This document shows, one piece after another, positions 38,858 to 47,422 of a DNA stretch of 64,000 bases. The notes beneath the pieces were generated by a model. It saw only the letters and a program-made list of their open reading frames with translations. It ran no database searches and was not told where the DNA came from. The position numbers were made by a program, and so were the translations under genes. How positions within the stretch are numbered: position 1 is the first letter of the stretch; every line of letters begins with the position of its first letter. The stretch is taken from assembly GCA_028287035.1 (NCBI GenBank), contig JAQBQL010000001.1, positions 1 through 64,000 of the forward strand, in the 5' to 3' direction. The stretch comes from Labilithrix sp. GTDB taxonomy: Bacteria > Myxococcota > Polyangia > Polyangiales > Polyangiaceae.

Positions 38858-41800
38858 ATGCGCGCTGCCCTTGCCACGAACGCCACCGCATCCGCGCGAG
38901 ACAACCGCCCGTCGCGACGACGCCTCGTGCTCACGCTCGCGACGGTGACGCTCGCCCTCGCGACTGCCGGCGTCCTCTTCGCCTGCTCGCAGTCGCCCAC
39001 CAGCGTTCCGGTGCGCACGTTCGAGCGCGCGCAGCGGATGGACGTGGTGTGCCTCCGCGTCTACGACCCGCCGGGCGCGAACCAGCCTCTCAACAACTTC
39101 GTGGCCCGCAACGCGCCGGTCGGGCGCCCCGAGGCGGACTGCGCGCCGGTGCCGGCCGGTATCGAGGGCGAGTCGTTCGACCGTCAGCTGTTCGCGGTCG
39201 TCACGCAGTCGCAGCGCGGCGAGATCGCGGTCGTCGACCTGACCGCCGGCAAGCTCGTCGACCAGAAGCGCGCGGTGCCCGGCATCAACTTCCTTCCGGT
39301 CGGCGCCAACCCGACCGGCGTGGCGGCCTCGCCCGACGGGAAGATGATCTTCGTCGCGTCCGCGGAGACGAACAAGCCCGCGATCTACGGCATCCCGACG
39401 CGCCGTCTCCTCGGCGACAGCCCGGGCTTCACGAGCGGCGCCGAGCCCGCGAACCTCGGCTCGTGGCCGGTGTGCTCGCTCCCGCAGAACCCCGGGGCGA
39501 TCGCGGTGGTGCCGCGTCGCTCCGGCGGCGCTGGCGGAGACGCGGGCGCAGGTGACGCCGGCGCGGCGGGCAAGGCCGCAACCTACGACATCGTCGTGGT
39601 GCTTCCGGGCGACCGCCTGGGCAGCGCCAAGGTTCTCACGCTCGACCCGCAGCCGTTCCGCCGCGGAACGCTTCCCCTGTGGCCCGACGGCACGCTCGAC
39701 GACCGCGCCGACGTGAGCGGCGCGGACCTCGAGACGAGCTCGGTCGACCTCGTCCCCGGCGCCAAGGTGCTTCGCCCGGGCGAGCTCCAGCCGTGCGCGC
39801 TCGTCGCCATGGAGTCGGCGGTCGAGCTCGTCGGCGCGCAGGCGGTGCCCGAGACGTTCGTGCCCGGGCCCCGCTGGGACGACGGCGTGAAGTACGTGGA
39901 CGGCGGCGTCGACACCACCTGCCTCCTGCCGCGACCCGAGCAGACGTGCGGGGCCGCGCCCTGCTGCGGGCCCGTGCCCATCCACACCGACGACGGCGGC
40001 ACCTTCGATCCCACCGTGCCGACCGACGGCGGCGCCGAGGCCGGGAGCGATGCTGCACCGCCGGCCCCCGAGACGTGCACGCCGGCCGGCGCCGACGCGG
40101 GCGCGAAGCGGCTCGACATCGGCCCGATCGACCCGCCGCGCCTCGTGTCGTTCGCGCGTTCCGAGCAGTACGCGTTCATCGCCGACGAGGGCGCGCCCCT
40201 CGTCCACGTGCTCGATCTCTCCGACCCGCTCGCTCCCCGCGAGCTCCCGCCGTTCGTCGCGACGAGCCTCGCGCAGCCGAACCGGCTCGTGCGCGTGAAG
40301 GACATCGCCGTGTCGCCGCCGACCCGCGACTACAAGCGTTTCCTCTACGCCATCGACGAGGCCGACGGGTCGCTGATGGTGTTCGACGTCACCGACCCGC
40401 TCACCGCGTCGCGCACCCCGATGCTGCGGCCGCACCCCGAGCTCGACCCGTTCCAGGCGATCGACCGGATCAACGTCGGCGGTCCCGTCGTCGCCGTGTC
40501 GTTCGCACGCCACGACGTGCCGCTCGCGCAGATCAACGGCGTGCCCATCCCGAGCGCCGCATCGGGTCTCCTCTGCAACCCGAACCCGAACCTCGATCCT
40601 GCGAACAACGGCAACCCGCTCTCCGACCTCGGCTACTACTACCGCGCGAACAGCAGCGACCCTGGCCAGGCGATCGGCCCGCGTCGCCTGCGCGGCATCT
40701 TCGGCTTCGCGACCCTCTCGACGGGCTCCGTGGCGATCATCGACGTCGACGACTGGGACTCGCCGTGCCGGCGCCCCAACCTGCTCGACCACGCGATCTC
40801 GGACATCACGCCGCCGCAGCCGGACCTGCACGACACCGACCCGTACCACGCGCCGACTGCGAGCGAGCTCTCCACGACGAACGAGGCGTTCTTCCCGATC
40901 AGCGTGCCGCACGCGCAGCGCTCGTCCCTCGTCATCACGAACGACGACGTGTCCGGCAACAACCTGCCGCGTCTGTTCTCGGCCCCGGTCGTCAGCGCGA
41001 ACGGCGTCATCCTCTCGCAGAGCGGTGAGGGGAGCGAGGGCACCCCGGTCCTCACGGGGCCGACGATCTCCTTCGCGGTCCCACAGGTGCACCAGAGCCA
41101 GGACTGGGGGTTCGTGTACGAAGGCGCGCTTCCGAAGCTCGAGGGCGTCAGCGCGCTGCTCGACACGACGGACAACTACGCGTCGATCACCTTCACCGCC
41201 GACCAGGCCCACTTCTGCGGGAAGGGCGTCGAGGACTGGGCGCGCGGCCGCGACCGCGTGCACGCCGCGAACGCCGAGCTCGCTCGCCCGCGACCGCAGC
41301 TCCCCGCGGGGACCACGCTCCCGGCGATCCTCGATCGCCAGACCACCGACTACGTGCAGCTCAACGAGGATCTCCTCGGCGTCGACGACGACTACTGGAA
41401 GCTGAACCAGTCGTGCTGGGAGGGGACGCTCCAGAACGCGAGCGGTCCGGCGCGCCACGACTTCTGCGACGGCGTGTTCGGGCAGTTCGCCTCCGACCAG
41501 AAGCCGGCGCGAGATTTTCCGATCATCGAGGCCTACGACGACAAGCTCCGGGTGGGCCGCTTCTACACGCCGGCTGACGCGCCGCCGTCGCGCGGTCGCG
41601 AGGTCGTCTATGCCGACCCGACGAACGCCGCCGACCTGAAGCTGATGCAGTGCTGCTTCCATCGGCAGGCCAAGTTCAACGTGCGGGCCGCGAAGCAGTG
41701 GGTGGCGATCGGCCACGTGCCCGGCACCGCGAGCAACGGCGTCGGGTTCCTCAGCCACCTCCAGCCGGACAGCGCCGGACGGTGCGTCTCGACGTGTGAT

Positions 41801-42151
41801 CCCAAGGACGCGCTCCTCAACGGCCGCCTGCTCACGACGCCCGCCAACGTCCCGGCGTACACGGTGGACATCGACAGCGTCCTCGCGCTCCGCAATCCCT
41901 TCTTCCAGGTGATCATCGGCGCGGCACCGAACGGCGCCGAGCCGGTGCGTGACACGCTGTACTCGCTCCCGATCCGCGGCGGGTTCGCGCCCCTCGTCGT
42001 CGACACCGGCGGCGGCTCGATCAGCGTGAACCCGCAGTCGATGCGGTTCATCGATTCGCTCGGGCAGATGGCGGTCGTCGACGGAGCGTCGCAGGGTCTC
42101 GTGCTCATCGACCTCCAGACCGTGTCTGTTGCGCGCGCTCCCTACTTCTGA
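38858..42151 (+). CDS. Very large lipoprotein, beta-propeller-like
   Basis: 1097 residues. The lipobox is LFAC (followed by SQS). Strand units such as 'GEIAVVDLTAGKLVDQKR', 'NPTGVAASPDGKMIFVASAET', 'YAFIADEGAPLVHVLDLSDPLAPREL' (in pieces) and 'GSVAIIDVDDWDSPCRRP' resemble YncE/LVIVD propellers. Asp/Gly/Ala-rich linkers are inserted at about 225-240 and 380-400. At least 16 cysteines, many in pairs (AAPCCGP, MQCCFHR), imply an oxidising, extracellular place. Predicted to be on the outer membrane. Its partner is the propeller gene immediately upstream. No enzymatic motif was recognised. Confidence 0.7.
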   Translation: MRAALATNATASARDNRPSRRRLVLTLATVTLALATAGVLFACSQSPTSVPVRTFERAQRMDVVCLRVYDPPGANQPLNNFVARNAPVGRPEADCAPVPAGIEGESFDRQLFAVVTQSQRGEIAVVDLTAGKLVDQKRAVPGINFLPVGANPTGVAASPDGKMIFVASAETNKPAIYGIPTRRLLGDSPGFTSGAEPANLGSWPVCSLPQNPGAIAVVPRRSGGAGGDAGAGDAGAAGKAATYDIVVVLPGDRLGSAKVLTLDPQPFRRGTLPLWPDGTLDDRADVSGADLETSSVDLVPGAKVLRPGELQPCALVAMESAVELVGAQAVPETFVPGPRWDDGVKYVDGGVDTTCLLPRPEQTCGAAPCCGPVPIHTDDGGTFDPTVPTDGGAEAGSDAAPPAPETCTPAGADAGAKRLDIGPIDPPRLVSFARSEQYAFIADEGAPLVHVLDLSDPLAPRELPPFVATSLAQPNRLVRVKDIAVSPPTRDYKRFLYAIDEADGSLMVFDVTDPLTASRTPMLRPHPELDPFQAIDRINVGGPVVAVSFARHDVPLAQINGVPIPSAASGLLCNPNPNLDPANNGNPLSDLGYYYRANSSDPGQAIGPRRLRGIFGFATLSTGSVAIIDVDDWDSPCRRPNLLDHAISDITPPQPDLHDTDPYHAPTASELSTTNEAFFPISVPHAQRSSLVITNDDVSGNNLPRLFSAPVVSANGVILSQSGEGSEGTPVLTGPTISFAVPQVHQSQDWGFVYEGALPKLEGVSALLDTTDNYASITFTADQAHFCGKGVEDWARGRDRVHAANAELARPRPQLPAGTTLPAILDRQTTDYVQLNEDLLGVDDDYWKLNQSCWEGTLQNASGPARHDFCDGVFGQFASDQKPARDFPIIEAYDDKLRVGRFYTPADAPPSRGREVVYADPTNAADLKLMQCCFHRQAKFNVRAAKQWVAIGHVPGTASNGVGFLSHLQPDSAGRCVSTCDPKDALLNGRLLTTPANVPAYTVDIDSVLALRNPFFQVIIGAAPNGAEPVRDTLYSLPIRGGFAPLVVDTGGGSISVNPQSMRFIDSLGQMAVVDGASQGLVLIDLQTVSVARAPYF

Positions 42152-42163
42152 CAGATCTTCGCC

Positions 42164-44860
42164 GTGGCCAAGGCGAGCGGAGCAGATACGCCGTCGATGC
42201 GGCAGTACCTGGCCGCGAAGAAGCAGTACCCCGATGCGCTGCTCTTCTTCAGGATGGGCGACTTCTACGAGCTCTTCTTCGACGACGCGGTCGTCGCGGC
42301 GAAGGTGCTCGAGCTCACCCTGACGAGCCGAAACAAGGGGGCGCCGGACGCCATCCCGATGGCCGGCGTACCCCACCACGCGGCCACGTCGTACGTGCAG
42401 CGGCTCCTCGACCAGGGGTTCAAGGTCGCCATCTGCGAGCAGATGGCCGACCCGTCGACGGTGAAGGGCATCGTCCCGCGCGAGGTGGTGCGGGTCGCGA
42501 CCCCGGCGATCGCGTACGACGACACCGCCGTCGACGCGAAGAAGAACCTCTTCATGGCAGCGGTCGAGGTCGACGCGAGCGGTCGGGTGGGGATCGCGGC
42601 GCTCGACTTCTCGACGGGTGAGCTGCTCGCGTGCGAGGCCGACAGCGCCGCCGCCGCGCTGAGCGAGGTGGTGCGGCTCGACCCGCGCGAGGTCCTGGGC
42701 GGGTTCGGCGCGGCCGCGCTGACCGCCGACGTTCGCCTCTCGCTGCCGCGGAGCGCGGTGCGGGACGTGACCGACGCGTCGTGGGACCTCGGCACCGCGC
42801 TCTGCGTGCTCGACGGCGTCCTCGGCGAGGGGAAGGCGCGGGCCGCGTGCGCGAGCGACCTCGCGCTCCTCGCCGCCGCGCGCTGCGTGGCGCTCGCCCA
42901 GGAGTGCGAGCCGGGACGGAAGCTGCCGCTCCACCGGCTCGTCCCGTACGAGCTCGGCGACACGCTGGTCCTCGACGACGCCGCGCAGCGCCACCTCGAG
43001 CTGGTTCGCACCATGGACGGCGAGTCGGGCCGCGGCGCCGGCTCGCTCCTCGCGCAGATCGATCTGACGCGCACCGCGGCCGGCGCCCGGCTGCTCCGGC
43101 GGAGGCTCCTCGCGCCTCGCACCGACGTGAAGGAGATCCGTCGTCGCCTGGACGGCGTCGAGCTCTTCGTGATGCAGCCCGGGCTCCGCGCCGAGGTGCG
43201 CAGTCGCCTCGACAAGGTCTCCGACCTCGAGCGCCTCGCGGTGAAGGTGGCGGTGGACCGGGCGGGCCCTCGTGAGCTCGTGTCGCTTCGCACCTCGCTC
43301 GCCGAGCTGCCCGGCCTCGAGGACGCGCTCCTCGCATGCCGTGACCCGGGCGTGGCCGAGGCGCTCGGCGGCGAGAGCTCCGCCAGCGAGAAGGGCAAGC
43401 GCGGCTTCGTCGACCGCGCCGAGGACCTGCACGCGCTACTCGCGGGCGCGCTCGTCGACGACCCGCCGATGCGCGCCAGCGAGGGCGGCGTCTTCCGCGA
43501 GGGCTTCGACCGCGCGCTCGACGACGCGCGCACGCTCACCCGTGATGGCCAGCGCCTCATCGTGGAGCTCGAGACGCGGCTCCGCGAAGAGGCGCAGATC
43601 CCGAGCCTCAAGCTGCGCTACACGCGCGTCTTCGGCTGGTACATCGAGGTCACGCGCACCCACCTCGCAAAGGCGCCGAAGGCGTGGCGGCGCAAGCAGA
43701 CCATCGCCACCGGCGAGCGCTTCACGTGCGACGAGCTCGATGCGCTCGCCGACAAGCTGACGCACGCCGAGGACCTGCTGGCGACGCGCGAGAGCGAGCT
43801 GTTCGTCGCCCTCGTGCGGCGCCTCGCCGAGCACTCCGAGCGGCTCCGCGATCTCTCGGCCAAGCTGGCGATGCTGGACGTGGCGAGCTCCCTCGCCGAG
43901 CTCGCCCACCGCGACGACTACACGCGGCCCGACGTCGACGACTCGCTGGAGCTCGTGCTCGAGGACGCGCGGCACCCGGTGGTCGAGCGCCTCGCCGCCG
44001 CGGGGCGCTTCGTTCCCAACGACCTCGCGCTCGACGCGCAACCGGGCGGCGGGGAAGGGGCCTCGAAGCTCTGGATCGTGACGGGCCCCAACATGGCGGG
44101 CAAGTCGACCTTCATGCGGCAGGTGGCGCTCTGCGTGGTGCTCGCGCAGATGGGCGCGTTCGTGCCCGCGCGCCGCGCGCGGATCGGCGTGGTCGATCGC
44201 GTGCTCACGCGCGTCGGGGCGAGCGACAACCTCGCGCGTGGCGAGAGCACGTTCATGGTCGAGATGAAGGAGACCGCGAACATCCTCCGGCGGGCCACGC
44301 GCCGTTCGCTGGTGGTTCTCGACGAGATCGGCCGTGGCACGAGCACGTACGACGGGCTGTCGATCGCGTGGGCGGTCGCCGAGCACCTGCACGACGTGGT
44401 CGGCTGCCGGGCCCTGTTCGCCACGCACTACCACGAGCTCACCGACCTCACGACGAGCTGCGCCGGCGCCGAGAACCACAGCGTCAGCGCGCGCGAGCAC
44501 GCCGGCAACATCGTCTTCTTCCACAAGGTGCAGCGCGGCGCCGCCTCCCAGAGTTACGGCGTCGCATGCGCTCGCCTCGCGGGCCTCCCGGAGCCGGTGC
44601 TCGCTCGCGCGAAGGCGATCCTCGGTTCGCTCGAGCGCGGCGCAGCATCGCCCGCGGGCCGTCGGGCAGCGGGGAAGAAGGCGCCGCAGCTCGACCTCTT
44701 CGGCCTCGCCGCGCCGGCCGGTCCGGTGACCATACCGGCCGAGCCCGTGACGCCCTCGCCAGCGCTCGACATGCTGCGCGCGCTCGACCTCGATCGCATG
44801 ACGCCGCTCGAGGCGCTCACCACCCTCGCCAGGCTCAAGGGGCTCGCCGATCCGGTGTGA
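42164..44860 (+). CDS. mutS: DNA mismatch repair protein MutS
   Basis: 898 residues, normal for MutS1. The mismatch-sensing motif is 'GDFYELF' (Phe-x-Glu) near residue 35. ATPase Walker A is 'TGPNMAGKSTFMRQ', with 'LVVLDEIGRGTSTYDG' as Walker B and 'ATHYHELTDL' next. MutS finds mispairs and recruits MutL. The start is a GTG, 13 bases after the previous gene's stop. The last ~50 residues hold an Ala/Pro linker and 'MTPLEALTTLARLKGL', the usual C-terminal tetramer segment. Confidence 0.97.
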   Translation: MAKASGADTPSMRQYLAAKKQYPDALLFFRMGDFYELFFDDAVVAAKVLELTLTSRNKGAPDAIPMAGVPHHAATSYVQRLLDQGFKVAICEQMADPSTVKGIVPREVVRVATPAIAYDDTAVDAKKNLFMAAVEVDASGRVGIAALDFSTGELLACEADSAAAALSEVVRLDPREVLGGFGAAALTADVRLSLPRSAVRDVTDASWDLGTALCVLDGVLGEGKARAACASDLALLAAARCVALAQECEPGRKLPLHRLVPYELGDTLVLDDAAQRHLELVRTMDGESGRGAGSLLAQIDLTRTAAGARLLRRRLLAPRTDVKEIRRRLDGVELFVMQPGLRAEVRSRLDKVSDLERLAVKVAVDRAGPRELVSLRTSLAELPGLEDALLACRDPGVAEALGGESSASEKGKRGFVDRAEDLHALLAGALVDDPPMRASEGGVFREGFDRALDDARTLTRDGQRLIVELETRLREEAQIPSLKLRYTRVFGWYIEVTRTHLAKAPKAWRRKQTIATGERFTCDELDALADKLTHAEDLLATRESELFVALVRRLAEHSERLRDLSAKLAMLDVASSLAELAHRDDYTRPDVDDSLELVLEDARHPVVERLAAAGRFVPNDLALDAQPGGGEGASKLWIVTGPNMAGKSTFMRQVALCVVLAQMGAFVPARRARIGVVDRVLTRVGASDNLARGESTFMVEMKETANILRRATRRSLVVLDEIGRGTSTYDGLSIAWAVAEHLHDVVGCRALFATHYHELTDLTTSCAGAENHSVSAREHAGNIVFFHKVQRGAASQSYGVACARLAGLPEPVLARAKAILGSLERGAASPAGRRAAGKKAPQLDLFGLAAPAGPVTIPAEPVTPSPALDMLRALDLDRMTPLEALTTLARLKGLADPV

Positions 44861-44881
44861 CCTCCTGTAGTCTGGTGGGCC

Positions 44882-45838
44882 ATGAGCGTTCGCGACTCGC
44901 TCATATCCATCATTCCGGTGGCGCCCGGTGAGGTGCTCGTCATCGACGCCGACGAGCACACCCGGCGCACCGTCACGCAGCACCTGTCGAGCCTCGCGAT
45001 GAGGGTCGCGCAGGCGGAGAGCGGGGCGCGTGGCATCGAGGTCGCCGTCGAGAAGGCGGCCGCGCTCGACTGCGTGCTCCTCGACGCGAGCCTCGACGGC
45101 GCCTGGGACATCCTGAGGCGCCTGCGGAGCGAGCCCGAGACGAGGTTCATCCCGGTGCTCTTCCTGACCGCGGGGCCGGCCTCCGATCCCGACATCATCC
45201 GCATGCTCGAGCACGGCGTCGGCGATCACCTCGCCAAGCCCCTCTCCGCGATGATGCTCTGCGCGAAGGTGCGGGTCGTGTGCGATCGCTCGCGCGCCGA
45301 CCGCGAGCTCCGCAACAAGCTCAAGTTCGCGCTGGACAACGCGGCCCACGACGCGCTCACCGGCCTCTTCAATCGCCGCTACTTCGAGCGCCGGCTGAAG
45401 GAGGAGTGCGCGCATGCGAAGCGCCATCGCCGGCCCTTCGCGATCGTGATGCTCGACCTCGACCACTTCAAGCTCGTGAACGACACCTACGGTCACGAGG
45501 ACGGCGACCGGGTCCTCCGGCACGTCGCCGAGGTGGCGCAGGCGCAGCTCCGCGAGGACGACATCCCGTGCCGGTACGGCGGCGAGGAGTTCGTGCTCCT
45601 CCTGCGGGGCACGACCGGGATGGCGGCGCGCGTCGTCGCGAACCGGCTGCGCACGAACCTCGCTGCCAAGCCGCTCCCGCTCGGTCCGAAGAACGAGCCG
45701 CGGCACGTCACGTTCAGCGCGGGCGTCGCGGCGGCCGACGAACGGAACGCCTACAACGCCGACGGCGTGATGACGCGCGCCGACGCTGCGCTCTACCGCG
45801 CCAAGCGCGCCGGCCGTAACCGCGTCGAGACCGAGTGA
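44882..45838 (+). CDS. Response regulator with diguanylate cyclase (REC-GGDEF)
   Basis: 318 residues. REC domain at 15-135: acidic pair Asp22/Asp24, probable phospho-acceptor Asp68 ('VLLDASLDG'), Thr96, and Lys119. GGDEF domain at 155-318: 'DALTGLFNRRYFE', 'LDLDHFKLVNDTYGH', active-site GGEEF at 233-237. An RxxD inhibitory site (Arg224 to Asp227) sits five residues before GGEEF, the same spacing as in PleD, so c-di-GMP feedback is expected. It makes the second messenger c-di-GMP from GTP, which governs motility and biofilm. It follows mutS by 21 bases but is likely unrelated in function; no histidine kinase is adjacent. Confidence 0.94.
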   Translation: MSVRDSLISIIPVAPGEVLVIDADEHTRRTVTQHLSSLAMRVAQAESGARGIEVAVEKAAALDCVLLDASLDGAWDILRRLRSEPETRFIPVLFLTAGPASDPDIIRMLEHGVGDHLAKPLSAMMLCAKVRVVCDRSRADRELRNKLKFALDNAAHDALTGLFNRRYFERRLKEECAHAKRHRRPFAIVMLDLDHFKLVNDTYGHEDGDRVLRHVAEVAQAQLREDDIPCRYGGEEFVLLLRGTTGMAARVVANRLRTNLAAKPLPLGPKNEPRHVTFSAGVAAADERNAYNADGVMTRADAALYRAKRAGRNRVETE

Positions 45839-45853
45839 GCGTCCGCTGACCCG

Positions 45854-47371
45854 TCAGGTGCGCGTGCCGACGGCGGTCGGCAACGCAGCGGCCGCGGCGC
45901 GTGGATCGAGGAACGTCGCTCCGTCGGGGCTCGGCCGCACCGCGCTCGGGTCGACGGGCAGGCCGAGGTCGACGCTGCGCAGGAGGCCGACCTCGCCGAG
46001 CCCGAACGTCTCCTCGGCCACGTGCTGGAACGCCCGCTTCTTCGCGTCCGAGTCGAGCCACACCGTGACCTCGCGGCACCGCATGCCGCCCAGCATGGCG
46101 TGCCAGCGGAGCGTTGCGATCATCGCGTTCGCGCAGAGCTCGATGCCGACGCGCGCCGCGCCCGTGCCGAGCGCCGGCACCGAGATCGAGTGGCAACCGT
46201 GCTCGTCGGCGAGGAGGAGGGCGCGCGCGAACGCCCGACCCACGCAGGAGACCTCGTTCCAGGCGCTCACCGCGTGGAACACGTACCGTGCGCCGAGGGC
46301 GCCGGGCTTCGTCGCGATGCACGACCCGAGCGGCTGCTCGCCCGCGCGCATCGCCTCCTCCTCGATCGACGTGCCGCCTCGCCGGCGGAGCGCGTCGCCG
46401 ACGCCGCTCCGCATCTTCAGCTCGAAGTTCGCGCTCGAGACGATCGCGTCGGCGGTGCACGTCGAGATGTCGCCCACCTTGAAGTGCACGCGCAGCTGAC
46501 CGATGAGCAGCGTGTGTGCGTCGAGGCGCGTCACGGTCGGCTCGGGCGGATCGAGGGCGCGGCCGAGCATCGCGAAGTGGTGCAGCGGCGCGGTGATGTC
46601 CTCGGGCCGCTTGTCCTTGTCCTTCTCGAGCATCGCGCGGACGACCTGCTGGAAGTACGCCTCGGCCGGCGATCGCGGGGGCGGCATGCGGGGCGGACGC
46701 GCGCCGTCGAGGATCTCGCCGACGTTGTCGAAGGGCGCATGGCCGTAGCGGAGATCACACGCGGTCGCGCCCGCGCCCCAGACGTCGGTGAAGCGGCCGA
46801 CCGGCTCGCCCCGGAACTGCTCGGGCGCCATGAACTTGAGCGTGCCGGCCGTGTCGCGCGCGCTCGCGTCGGAGGTGGCGACCGCGATCCCGAAGTCGCC
46901 GAGACGGATGCCGGTCTCGGGCGCGGCGAAGACGTTCGAGGGCTTGAGGTCGCGGTGGATGACGCCCGCCTGATGCGCGGCGCGGAGCCCGAGCCCGACC
47001 TCGCGCATCACGTGGCACACGAGCCATAGCGGCAGCCCGACGCCCAGGGAAGCACGCCGGCGCCGGTCCAGCTCGGCGAGATCGAGCCCGTCGACGTACT
47101 CCTGCACGAGGTACGGGATGCCCGTCGCCTCGACCTGCCCGGCGTCCATCGCGCGCACGATCCGCGGGTCGTGGACGCGTGCCATCAGACGCGCCTCCGA
47201 CCGGACGCGTGCCGACCCCGCGTCGGGTTCCGCGTGCACGACCGACGGACGGATCGTCTTGATGATGACCGGGACGGCGAGCCCACGGTGCTTGCCGAGC
47301 CAGACCTCGCTCATGCCGCCCTCGCCGAGGAGGCCCCACACGTCGTAGCCAGGCACGTCGAGCGACTTCAT
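45854..47371 (-). CDS. Ser/Thr protein kinase fused to a macro domain
   Basis: 505 residues. Residues 9-270 are a complete Hanks-type kinase: glycine loop GEGGMSEVW, Lys38 (VIIK), 'HRDLKPSN' with Asp141, DFG at 159-161, APE at 182-184. Residues ~292-460 match a macro domain: 'VHFKVGDISTCTADAIVSSANFE' (Asn315 of the NxAN-like SSAN), 'GVGDALRRRGG', 'PLGSCIATKPGAL', 'YVFHAV' and 'SISVPALGTGAARVG'. Macro domains bind or hydrolyse ADP-ribose groups. No membrane helix, so cytoplasmic. The pairing suggests kinase output tied to ADP-ribose, ADP-ribosylated protein or NAD metabolism (inference). The only AGGAGG is 16 bases from the ATG, which is far. Confidence 0.88.
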   Translation of the reverse strand: MKSLDVPGYDVWGLLGEGGMSEVWLGKHRGLAVPVIIKTIRPSVVHAEPDAGSARVRSEARLMARVHDPRIVRAMDAGQVEATGIPYLVQEYVDGLDLAELDRRRRASLGVGLPLWLVCHVMREVGLGLRAAHQAGVIHRDLKPSNVFAAPETGIRLGDFGIAVATSDASARDTAGTLKFMAPEQFRGEPVGRFTDVWGAGATACDLRYGHAPFDNVGEILDGARPPRMPPPRSPAEAYFQQVVRAMLEKDKDKRPEDITAPLHHFAMLGRALDPPEPTVTRLDAHTLLIGQLRVHFKVGDISTCTADAIVSSANFELKMRSGVGDALRRRGGTSIEEEAMRAGEQPLGSCIATKPGALGARYVFHAVSAWNEVSCVGRAFARALLLADEHGCHSISVPALGTGAARVGIELCANAMIATLRWHAMLGGMRCREVTVWLDSDAKKRAFQHVAEETFGLGEVGLLRSVDLGLPVDPSAVRPSPDGATFLDPRAAAAALPTAVGTRT

Positions 47372-47422
47372 CGCGCGGCTAGCTTAGCCTCCTGCCGCGG
47401 AGCGCATGGTAGAACGTGTGCG

